A stretch of DNA of 6,683 nucleotides. Source: Nitrospinota bacterium (lineage in GTDB: Bacteria; Nitrospirota; Thermodesulfovibrionia; Thermodesulfovibrionales; UBA1546). Below, piece after piece: positions 1 through 5,333 of this stretch. Every line of letters starts with the position of its first letter. The first letter of the stretch is position 1. The notes below the pieces were generated by a model. It did no database searches and was not told where the DNA came from. It was given only the letters and a program-made list of their open reading frames with translations. A program made the translations under genes and the position numbers. Location of the stretch: positions 1-6,683 of the forward strand of contig JAHILQ010000101.1 of the NCBI GenBank assembly GCA_018896985.1. Reading direction: 5' to 3'.

Positions 1-1
1 T

Positions 2-19
2 TGCAATCGTATGATTGCA
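2..19. promoter_or_regulatory. Perfect 7-bp inverted repeat upstream of the BON lipoprotein gene
   Basis: TGCAATC at 2-8 and GATTGCA at 13-19 are exact reverse complements separated by GTAT. The element lies 23 bases before the start codon of the BON lipoprotein gene and just ahead of its ribosome binding site. It has the size and symmetry of a repressor operator, or could form a 7-bp hairpin with a 4-nt loop in the mRNA leader. No T-run follows, so it is not a standard terminator. The regulator is unknown, and the upstream promoter lies outside the window. Confidence 0.4.
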
Positions 20-42
20 CACCTAAAGACAGGAGGAGTGAA

Positions 43-357
43 ATGAAGAAGGTTATTTTTATGGCAGTGTTAATGGTTTTTGGATTGGCCTTGTTTTCGG
101 GCTGCGCCTCTATGACGGGCAGAACGGCAGGCGAACACATCGATGACTCAAGCATTACCACGGAAGTGAATGCGATAATCGTCAAAGACCCGGATGCCAA
201 GTATTTGAAGATCGATGTGACGACAACACAGGGAAATGTTGTTCTGGCGGGTTTCATACATGACAAGAAGGCTGAAGAGCGGATCGTAGAAAAGATCAGG
301 CAGATCAAGGGCGTGAAATCCGTTAAGAGCAGCTTGAAGGTGGAAGAGAAGAGGTAA
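43..357 (+). CDS. BON-domain lipoprotein
   Basis: A 104-residue lipoprotein with one BON domain, a family (OsmY and relatives) thought to bind phospholipid or envelope surfaces and often linked to osmotic or envelope stress. Residues 1-20 are a lipoprotein signal: two lysines, a hydrophobic core, then a lipobox FSG with the lipidated Cys at 21. Ala22 follows rather than Asp, so outer-membrane sorting is expected if the Lol rule applies. The BON domain covers about residues 33-100, including the typical 'GNVVLAGFI' strand turn and the 'IKGVKSVKSSLKV' end. The frame is open upstream to position 1, but the ATG at 43 is chosen because AGGAGG lies at 31-36 and the signal peptide starts exactly there. 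It probably shares a stress or envelope cluster with the LapA-like gene downstream; this is inferred from position. The family call is firm, the role is not. Confidence 0.9.
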   Translation: MKKVIFMAVLMVFGLALFSGCASMTGRTAGEHIDDSSITTEVNAIIVKDPDAKYLKIDVTTTQGNVVLAGFIHDKKAEERIVEKIRQIKGVKSVKSSLKVEEKR

Positions 358-476
358 AAAATGCACAAAGGGATAATTCCGGAGATTCGGGCTTTCAACT
401 TATTGTCCTCCCCGCGATCCTCTGCTGATTTATGGCTGAGGAAAAGGTGGAGGTGAAAAACAGCAAGGAGGAAAAA

Positions 477-719
477 ATGATCACGCTAATAATTGTATTG
501 ATCATCATTGCGGTGGTGACGGTCTTTTCGGTACAGAATGCAATACCTGTTGTAATCTCATTTCTCTTCTGGAAATTCGAGGCGTCCCTTGCAATCGTTT
601 TATTTCTCTCTGTTTTGGCAGGTGTGGTTATAGGAGTCATTGCAGCATCTCTCTTTAGAATGAAGTCGTCCAAGAAAAAACAAAATTCTATTGATCGGGA
701 AAAAGCGCGCTCTCTTTGA
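477..719 (+). CDS. LapA-family (DUF1049) small inner-membrane protein
   Basis: An 80-residue protein of the LapA / DUF1049 type. It has two hydrophobic helices at about residues 2-18 and 34-58, joined by the family's hallmark segment 'VQNAIPVVISFLFWKFEASL', then a basic, lysine-rich cytoplasmic tail. In E. coli, LapA works with LapB at the inner membrane in lipopolysaccharide assembly control; many bacteria have stand-alone LapA-like proteins of unknown role, and no LapB gene is seen here. An ATG at 432 in the same frame would add 15 charged residues, but it has no Shine-Dalgarno. The ATG at 477 has AAGGAGG at 465-471 with ideal spacing, and the membrane helix then starts immediately, so 477 is preferred. 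The gene lies 119 bp after the BON gene on the same strand. No terminator is visible between them. Confidence 0.87.
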   Translation: MITLIIVLIIIAVVTVFSVQNAIPVVISFLFWKFEASLAIVLFLSVLAGVVIGVIAASLFRMKSSKKKQNSIDREKARSL

Positions 720-780
720 AGGATTCACTGAAAACAGGTTTTATTCTTGCAAATAGTTAACCTTTGATAGGAGGAAGAAG

Positions 781-837
781 ATGAAAAGATTCATGATTGT
801 TTTAGCGGAATTCACTCGATTAAACGAGGACATATGA
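781..837 (+). CDS. 18-codon leader ORF, likely the signal-peptide stub of the broken DUF1207 gene
   Basis: An ATG at 781 follows a strong AGGAGG at 769-774 and opens a frame of 18 codons ending with TGA at 835-837. The first nine residues (MKRFMIVLA) look like the beginning of a secretory signal peptide; the rest does not continue one. The TGA overlaps the ATG at 834 of the next frame as ATGA, the arrangement used for translational coupling. The simplest reading is that this is the original start of a DUF1207 outer-membrane protein gene whose middle has been deleted, leaving start and end in different frames. A small real leader peptide is less likely. Confidence 0.35.
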   Translation: MKRFMIVLAEFTRLNEDI

Positions 838-1250
838 TTTCAAAGATTCTTGTGCCGACTGAACGGGTCAACCTCAGCTACGAAGCCATTGAGCTCATCT
901 ATTCCCGCGAATGGCGCGGATGGCGAGTGTACGGCGGCGGTGAGTACCTGATCCATAAGGAACCGGGTGATCTAAAGCCGATGAGCGCCCACTGGGGGAT
1001 CGAGTATCGCGGCAGCAAGCCGCTTGTGTGGAACGGCAGGCCGATTGGCGGGGTGGACATGAAGAGCTTCGAGGAGCATAACTGGGGCATCGATACCAGC
1101 GTCAAGGCCGGCCTCGAGTTCGGTCATCCCAACCCAGGGCAGCGTCGCCTGCGCCTCATGGCCGAGTGGTACAAGGGGTTTGATCCGCGCGGCCAGTTTT
1201 ACAACAATAAGGTTGATTACTATGGCCTGGGGGTATCACTTGGATTTTGA
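834..1250 (+). pseudogene. DUF1207 outer-membrane protein, C-terminal remnant
   Basis: The 138-residue frame strongly resembles the C-terminal part of DUF1207 proteins, which are exported proteins of about 350 or more residues found mostly in Proteobacteria, function unknown. Recognisable blocks are 'REWRGWRVYGGGEY', 'HWGIEYRGSKPLVW', 'VKAGLEFGHP' and the end 'VDYYGLGVSLGF'. Alternating polar and aromatic residues and the terminal Phe suggest the last strands of a beta-barrel. The signal peptide and roughly the first two thirds are missing, and a plausible signal-peptide start at 781 is in another frame, so an internal deletion is likely. GAGG at 826-829 could still start translation at 834. 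Two counted 60-base lines (961-1080) are 60-62% GC, against about 43% in the LapA gene, and codons ending in C or G are frequent: a sign of separate origin. Its last 31 bases overlap the end of metG. Family call good; whether the fragment is expressed is unknown. Confidence 0.75.
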
Positions 1251-2896
1251 GCTTTTCTCCTTTTATTTTTTGCTTCTTTTGTCTCAATTCTCGGGAAAAG
1301 GTGTTCTGCTTTAGAGACTTTTATTTCATAAGACGGTTTCCAGTCCCATTCAAAAATTTCAGGGCTGTACTGTTTTGCCTCATCAACCAAAGATTTCAAG
1401 CCAAGCTGTCTCCATATCTTCCCGGCAGTATCGGGCATAAAAGGATAAAGCGAGAGCGCTGTGATTCGTAAGGCATTCCAGATATTGAACATAACAATTT
1501 TCAAATAATCTATGTTCTCTTTTGCGAGTTTCCACGGCTCTTTCCTTGCTATATAATTATTTGTCTCTCCGATTATATCCCATATATTTTCAAGCATCAG
1601 GCTGAAGTGCAGATGGGACCAATATTCTTTTCTGTGCACATTCATATGTGCATAAGCGCACTGCTCTTCAAGCTCACTTGATGCGCCTGCATCTATGCGC
1701 CCAATATCAATTTCTCCTCCAAAATATTTCTCTGCCATTGCAATGAATCTGCTTACGAGGTTGCCGAGGTCGTTTGCGAGGTCTGTGTTTATCCGGTTAA
1801 TGAGCGCCTGTTCTGAGAAGTCTCCGTCAAGTCCGAAAGGCACCTCGCGGAACAGGAAATACCGCAGGGCGTCCACACCGTATTTTTCGACCATGGCATT
1901 GGGGTCAACCATGTTTCCGAGAGACTTTGACATCTTTTTTCCATGAACTGTCCACCAACCGTGAGCGAAGATGTTTTTTGGAAGAGGAAGGTTTAATGCC
2001 GTAAGCATTGTTGACCAATATACAGCGTGAGTAGTGAGGATGTCCTTGCCGATTATGTGATGGGTTGCAGGCCACCAGCTATATGAGTTGAAAGTTGAAA
2101 GTTGAAAGTTGAAAGTTTCTTCCTGACTGCTGAGTGCTGATTGCTGACTGCTATCTGACTGCTGTGGAGCGAGATATTTTGTTGCTGAATAATAATTTAC
2201 CAGTGCATCGAACCAGACATAGGTGACGAAGTTTTCATCGAACGGCAATGGAATTCCCCATGAAAGTCTGCTCTTTGGCCTTGAGATGCAGAGGTCTCCG
2301 AGGACATTATTCCTCAAAAATCCAAGGACTTCGTTCTTTCTTGTTTCAGGAAGTATGTAATTCGGATTGTCATCTATGTATTTAATCAAATCACTCTGAT
2401 ACTTTGACATAAGGAAGAAATAGTTCTCTTCATGAATCTGGTCAACAGGCCGGCCGCAGTCAGGGCAGTTGCCTTCCACCAGATCCTTTTCGGTCCAGAA
2501 CCGCTCATCCGGGGTACAGTACCAGCCGGCGTATTCCCTCTTTTCGATCTCCCCCCTGTCCCAGAGCATCTGGAGAAGTCCCTGCACAGTCTTGATGTGT
2601 GCGTCATCGGTTGTCCGGATAAATGCGTCATTGGATATGTTCAGCCTTTTCCAGAGGTTCCTGAAATTGTCCACCATGATGTCGGCATGCTCCTTGGGAT
2701 TGCGTCCCTTTTCAGCGGCTGCCTTTTCAACCTTCTGCCCATGCTCATCCGTGCCTGTAAGAAAGAAAACTTCTTTTCCTTGCAGTCTGTTGTATCGTGA
2801 GAGAATATCCGCTGCAATGGTTGTGTATGCGTGGCCTATGTGCGGGATATCATTGACATAGTAGATAGGAGTTGTAACGTAGAATCTTTTTTTCAT
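1220..2896 (-). CDS. metG: Methionyl-tRNA synthetase
   Basis: A 558-residue class I synthetase that charges tRNA(Met) with methionine using ATP in the cytoplasm. The HIGH motif is at residues 19-22 and KMSKS at 321-325. A zinc-knuckle region has Cys127, Cys144 and Cys147; the catalytic-core signature 'WWPATHHIIGKDILTTHAVYW' and the anticodon-binding helices follow. It ends without the C-terminal tRNA-binding domain found in longer MetG proteins. The frame is open to 3031, but the ATG at 2896 is chosen because 'MKKRFYVTTPIYYVNDIPHIGH' is the usual N-terminus; the 45 residues before it have no family character and overlap ricT. Only a weak AGGA lies 12 bases upstream. Residues 243-273 are an insertion rich in Ser, Gln, Phe and Asn, encoded by 7-nt tandem repeats. 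The last residues are read antisense to the end of the DUF1207 remnant, suggesting the original C-terminus was replaced. It follows ricT by 52 bases, probably in one operon. Confidence 0.96.
   Translation of the reverse strand: MKKRFYVTTPIYYVNDIPHIGHAYTTIAADILSRYNRLQGKEVFFLTGTDEHGQKVEKAAAEKGRNPKEHADIMVDNFRNLWKRLNISNDAFIRTTDDAHIKTVQGLLQMLWDRGEIEKREYAGWYCTPDERFWTEKDLVEGNCPDCGRPVDQIHEENYFFLMSKYQSDLIKYIDDNPNYILPETRKNEVLGFLRNNVLGDLCISRPKSRLSWGIPLPFDENFVTYVWFDALVNYYSATKYLAPQQSDSSQQSALSSQEETFNFQLSTFNSYSWWPATHHIIGKDILTTHAVYWSTMLTALNLPLPKNIFAHGWWTVHGKKMSKSLGNMVDPNAMVEKYGVDALRYFLFREVPFGLDGDFSEQALINRINTDLANDLGNLVSRFIAMAEKYFGGEIDIGRIDAGASSELEEQCAYAHMNVHRKEYWSHLHFSLMLENIWDIIGETNNYIARKEPWKLAKENIDYLKIVMFNIWNALRITALSLYPFMPDTAGKIWRQLGLKSLVDEAKQYSPEIFEWDWKPSYEIKVSKAEHLFPRIETKEAKNKRRKAQNPSDTPRP
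2087..2117. repeat. GTTGAAA x4 heptamer array inside metG
   Basis: Four exact copies of GTTGAAA occupy 2087-2114, followed by a partial GTT. On the coding strand this reads as repeats of TTTCAAC and yields the Phe/Asn/Ser/Leu-rich second half of the MetG insertion, just before the conserved WWPATHH block. It is separated by 8 bases from a second heptamer array. The unit is not a multiple of three, so the frame changes with each copy and only the total length keeps metG open. Confidence 0.95.
2123..2164. repeat. CTGAnTG heptamer array inside metG
   Basis: Six consecutive 7-nt units run from 2123 to 2164. The first four follow CTGAnTG (n = C, G, T, C), and the last two are degenerate. They encode the Gln/Ser-rich first half of the MetG insertion, which begins right after the conserved YYSATKYL segment. 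Together with the neighbouring GTTGAAA array this accounts for nearly all of the roughly 25-30 residues that MetG proteins normally lack here. Confidence 0.92.
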
Positions 2897-2948
2897 ATTC
2901 TTAAGATATCCTGCATGACAGGGATGGCATTGTGTTTGAGCGGCCTTA

Positions 2949-3860
2949 TCATTTTTTATGGAATTTTCTCCAGCGCCACCTTTTGCGCTTTCTGTGTTCC
3001 TGCCCAGTCTCTTGTTTTTGTCCTGTTGCATTTTCCTTGGCAGTTTCGGTCTGAGGTTTGTCAGAAGAAGCAGGGGCAGCGCTCTGGAGAGCGGGGACTG
3101 GTGTTTCTGTATATCTCGAAACAGTTTCTATTACTTCCAGTTGAGGCACATCCTCTGTTTCATCCTGAAAAGGCTTGCTTTTTCCCATGGCCATTATCTC
3201 ATCCTTGGGTTGGATCCCGGTTGTTTCATCAGGAATTTCATAGCTCAGGCAGCACATAAGCCTGCCGCAGATTCCTGACAGCTTACTCATATTAAGCACG
3301 AGTTCCTGCTGTTTTGCCATTTTGATGGATATTGGCTCAAATGACGTAAGGAATGTCCTGCAGCATAGTTCTCTGCCGCACATTCCAAAACCTCCGACTA
3401 TCTTTGCCTCATCCCTCACCCCTATCTGTCTCATTTCTATGCGCGTCTTGAACTTTGCAGCGAGGTCTTTTACAAGCTCCCTGAAATCTATTCTTCCGTC
3501 CGCAGTGAAATAAAAAACTATTCGTTTTTTGTCCAGAGTAGATTCCGTAAACACAAGCTTCATCGGAAGTCCCCTTGCCATAATCCTCTCAATGCAATAA
3601 TCCTTCGCCTCTTTCTCAAAAGCCTCGTTGTCCTGCTTTTGCTTAAAGTCATCCTCAGTTGCTTTTCTCAGCACTTTCTTTAGTTCTCTGGAAGATGTTT
3701 CAACTGTGCGCCTCCCTATAATTACGCTCCCTATGCTCAAGCCAAGGTCAGACTCAACTACTACGCAGTCTCCTTTTTTAAATTCCGCGCCTGAACCATT
3801 GGCCTCAAAGTCGTAAATCTTTCCGCAGTCCTTAAATCTTATTCCGATAACGTCAGGCAT
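2949..3860 (-). CDS. ricT: RicT / PSP1-domain protein (YaaT family)
   Basis: A 303-residue PSP1-domain protein. The PSP1 core covers about residues 1-215 and contains two conserved cysteine clusters, 'GGFGMCGRELCCRTF' and 'LSGICGRLMCCLSYE'. In Bacillus subtilis, RicT (YaaT) with RicA and RicF forms a complex carrying [4Fe-4S] clusters that aids RNase Y mRNA processing and development; outside Firmicutes the role is less clear, and the gene is often next to holB and metG, as here. The C-terminal tail, after about residue 240, is low-complexity Pro/Ala/Gln/Glu-rich and ends in a dense basic-aromatic run (HRKRKRWRWRKFHKK) that could bind RNA or acidic surfaces; this is inference. The ATG at 3860 is supported by a GAGGG sequence about 6-9 bases upstream. 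It starts 50 bases after holB and lies 52 bases before metG, consistent with one transcript. Confidence 0.9.
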   Translation of the reverse strand: MPDVIGIRFKDCGKIYDFEANGSGAEFKKGDCVVVESDLGLSIGSVIIGRRTVETSSRELKKVLRKATEDDFKQKQDNEAFEKEAKDYCIERIMARGLPMKLVFTESTLDKKRIVFYFTADGRIDFRELVKDLAAKFKTRIEMRQIGVRDEAKIVGGFGMCGRELCCRTFLTSFEPISIKMAKQQELVLNMSKLSGICGRLMCCLSYEIPDETTGIQPKDEIMAMGKSKPFQDETEDVPQLEVIETVSRYTETPVPALQSAAPASSDKPQTETAKENATGQKQETGQEHRKRKRWRWRKFHKK

Positions 3861-3910
3861 CTATTCCCTCATAAATACAGAGATTAAGCAGCAAGAATTA
3901 AACTTATCCA

Positions 3911-4963
3911 TTACTTAACTCCGGTTTTTAATTTTAAATTCTGCATTATAATCGTTACATAATTCCATGTAATTGATTTGTTCAGGTTAAAGCCAAGATA
4001 ACCCTTCAAAAATGACAGCCTGCCGTAAATATCTACTATATCTTTCATCTCTATCGTTTTGCTCATCTCGGCGAATCTGTCTTTAAGGTCTGCATTTATC
4101 AGCATGTCGCTTTTCCCTGTTATCTTTAATACAGCAATATCCCTTAAAAGCATGAATGCCTTGTTAAACCATAATTCCATCTCTTCCTTGTCTGCCCATG
4201 TCTCTTTATTTCTGCCTCCTGACATTTCCCCAAAAAGATTGAAAAACCAGTCCCTTTCTTCCATGAGGTCGCTTGAGATTGCAAGTCCGGGCCTTCCCAT
4301 GGAAAGCCTTGAAAGAGTTGACAGTTGGGAATCGGTAATCTCTGTATCCTGATTGTCAATTGCCCTTATGACTTCTTTGCATTGCTCAGGAGCCAGAGGT
4401 GAAAAATTTATCCTGGAGCATCTTGACCTTATTGTTTCAGGCAGTCTGTCCGGGCTTGCTGAGATAAGAATTATGATGCTCTGAGGAGGAGGCTCCTCAA
4501 GTGTTTTAAGAAATGCATTTGCGGCAGACGGGTTCATTGTCTCTGCGTCATCAACAATCACGACTTTTCTTTTTCCCTCGTAAGGCGCAAGTGAAATAAC
4601 CTCTTCAATCATTCTTATCTCATCAACCCGTATCTCTCCCTTTTCAGGCGCTGCCATGAGAAAATCAGGGTGTGTCCGCGAGTCTATTTTCTTGCAAGAA
4701 GAGCACTCATCACAGCAGTCAATTCGTGATGCGTGATCCGTAATGCGTAATGAGTTTTTATCTTTTATCCCATCACGCATTACGCTTAACGCTTCACGGC
4801 TGTTTTGGCAGTTAAGTGTCTTTGCAAGGTTAATCGCAGTGAGCTTTTTGCCTATTCCTGATTCGCCGGCAAAAAGATATGCCGAAGGAATCCTGTTCCT
4901 GGCCATTGTCCCGAGCAGGATATTAATTGCTTTTTTCTGTCCTATAATATTTTTAAACGCCAT
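3911..4963 (-). CDS. holB: DNA polymerase III delta' subunit
   Basis: A 350-residue AAA+ clamp-loader subunit that helps load the beta sliding clamp at replication. It has a P-loop-like GESGIGKK at residues 33-40, a Walker B-like VVIVDDAE at 134-141, the 'TLEEPPP' segment, and the SRC motif at 180-182 within 'IRSRCSRINF'. Zinc-module cysteines are Cys52, Cys84, Cys87 and Cys90 (Cys83 is also present). In the family the first and second of these are usually only about 9 residues apart; here a stretch of about residues 55-82, encoded by an inverted pair of heptamer arrays, lies between them. The ATG at 4963 gives the expected N-terminus 'MAFKNIIGQKKAI', but the AT-rich sequence before it shows no Shine-Dalgarno. 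The last residues are also encoded by AT-rich repeat-like sequence. First gene of the holB-ricT-metG operon. The family call is firm; the general AAA+ fold could also fit DnaX, but length, SRC context and neighbours favour delta'. Confidence 0.92.
   Translation of the reverse strand: MAFKNIIGQKKAINILLGTMARNRIPSAYLFAGESGIGKKLTAINLAKTLNCQNSREALSVMRDGIKDKNSLRITDHASRIDCCDECSSCKKIDSRTHPDFLMAAPEKGEIRVDEIRMIEEVISLAPYEGKRKVVIVDDAETMNPSAANAFLKTLEEPPPQSIIILISASPDRLPETIRSRCSRINFSPLAPEQCKEVIRAIDNQDTEITDSQLSTLSRLSMGRPGLAISSDLMEERDWFFNLFGEMSGGRNKETWADKEEMELWFNKAFMLLRDIAVLKITGKSDMLINADLKDRFAEMSKTIEMKDIVDIYGRLSFLKGYLGFNLNKSITWNYVTIIMQNLKLKTGVK
4725..4798. repeat. Facing CGTRATG x4 arrays (imperfect long hairpin) inside holB
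   Basis: Four 7-nt units (consensus CGTRATG) occupy 4725-4752, and four units in the opposite orientation occupy 4771-4798, separated by 18 bases of AT-rich spacer. Aligned as an inverted repeat, 23 of 28 positions match, so the DNA or the mRNA could form a long stem. The whole element is in frame within holB and encodes extra residues inside the zinc-module loop. Confidence 0.93.
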
Positions 4964-4971
4964 AATTACAA

Positions 4972-5042
4972 TTCAAAATTTAAAAAGCAAAATTAAAAAA
5001 TATCGAATCCATTATTTTGAATTTTTAATTTTAAATTTTGTT
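4972..5042. repeat. Facing AT-rich heptamer arrays in the holB leader
   Basis: Plus-strand 5015-5042 reads as four 7-nt units of the form TTTTnnn (TTTTGAA, TTTTTAA, TTTTAAA, TTTTGTT). The reverse complement of 4972-4999 also reads as four such units (TTTTTAA, TTTTGCT, TTTTAAA, TTTTGAA). Fifteen bases separate them. The layout, 28 nt plus spacer plus 28 nt inverted, is the same as that of the CGTRATG element inside holB. It fills most of the expected 5' untranslated leader of holB and would fold in the mRNA, ending about 8 bases from the start codon. Confidence 0.75.
5022..5037. repeat. 16-bp word repeated at both ends of holB (other copy 3925-3940)
   Basis: TTTTTAATTTTAAATT occurs at 5022-5037, in the holB leader, and again exactly at 3925-3940, inside the last codons of holB. 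A further 9-bp match, GCATTATAA, follows each copy (3943-3951 and 5056-5064) at different distances. Both copies are in the same orientation, so holB is bracketed by direct repeats about 1.1 kb apart. Low complexity makes chance similarity possible for the first word. Confidence 0.6.
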
Positions 5043-5057
5043 TTTTCTTTATTGGGC

Positions 5058-5087
5058 ATTATAACGTTATAGGGAATGGATTGACAA
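5058..5087 (-). promoter_or_regulatory. Sigma70-type promoter for the holB-ricT-metG operon
   Basis: On the minus strand, TTGTCA (plus 5082-5087) is followed after 18 bases by a perfect TATAAT (plus 5058-5063). Transcription would start near 5051 and give an 85-90-nt leader before holB, consisting mostly of the AT-rich inverted arrays. The -10 box lies within a perfect 12-bp palindrome, TATAACGTTATA (5060-5071), which could serve as an operator. No other convincing promoter is seen before holB. Confidence 0.55.
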
Positions 5088-5127
5088 GAGGAATACCCCT
5101 CAATCATTTCTGTGGCAGGTATGTGTA

Positions 5128-5307
5128 AGGAGGCTGCGGCTGAATTAAGGCAAGATTCACGGGTCTGTCAGAATAGGGGCTGAAGTCTTCACGAAGTGGA
5201 GCGGATAGCCCCTGCATGAGAACTTATAAGAGCTTTATATATCGCACGAACATCTGCAACTCTTATGAAGGTAGTTTAAGCTTGCCGAAAGACAGTTGCA
5301 GCCTCTT
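5128..5307 (+). ncRNA. Candidate structured RNA with a three-way junction
   Basis: The stretch folds into a closed structure by eye. P1 pairs 5128-5142 with 5293-5307 (15 continuous pairs, three of them G-U). An internal loop of 6+6 follows. P2 pairs GGCAAG 5149-5154 with CTTGCC 5281-5286. Inside are hairpins P3, AGGGGCT 5175-5181 with AGCCCCT 5207-5213 (capped by TTCAC/GTGGA), and P4, ATAAGAG 5226-5232 with CTCTTAT 5260-5266. Every G-U pair works only if the plus strand is transcribed; on the minus strand these would be A-C mismatches. Size (about 180 nt) and the long closing stem recall 6S RNA, but the hallmark central bubble is not evident; tmRNA, RNase P RNA, SRP RNA and common riboswitch signatures were looked for and not seen. 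No long ORF or clear terminator. It could also be a decayed intergenic repeat. Confidence 0.4.
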
Positions 5308-5333
5308 GAAAGGGGGAACGGTATCGCATCAGT

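Noticed and set aside
361..456. 31-codon frame right after the BON gene with GAGG six bases upstream
   Set aside because: No recognisable family, no signal or membrane segment, and the apparent ribosome binding site lies in the end of the BON gene; it runs into the LapA gene region in another frame. Probably chance.
721..768. Terminator after the LapA gene (AGGTT ... AACCT)
   Set aside because: Only five pairs around an 18-nt loop and no T-run; not convincing.
1251..1295. Bidirectional terminator between the DUF1207 remnant and metG
   Set aside because: There are T-rich stretches but no GC hairpin ahead of them, and the sequence is coding for the MetG C-terminus.
2897..3031. 45-residue N-terminal extension of MetG
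   Set aside because: The added residues have no synthetase character and overlap the ricT coding end; the ATG at 2896 gives the standard MetG N-terminus.
4725..4798. CRISPR array
   Set aside because: Units are 7 nt with no spacers of 25-40 nt and no cas genes; the element lies inside an open holB frame.
5121..5183. 20-codon plus-strand frame starting at the ATG at 5121
   Set aside because: No Shine-Dalgarno at a useful distance and no family; it overlaps the P1 stem of the candidate RNA, which explains the sequence better.
5128..5307. 6S RNA, tmRNA, SRP RNA or RNase P RNA
   Set aside because: Length and closing stem recall 6S RNA, but the central bubble is not evident; no tRNA-like ends or tag frame, no GGAAG-type SRP loop and no RNase P core segments were seen. 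Kept as an unassigned structured RNA.
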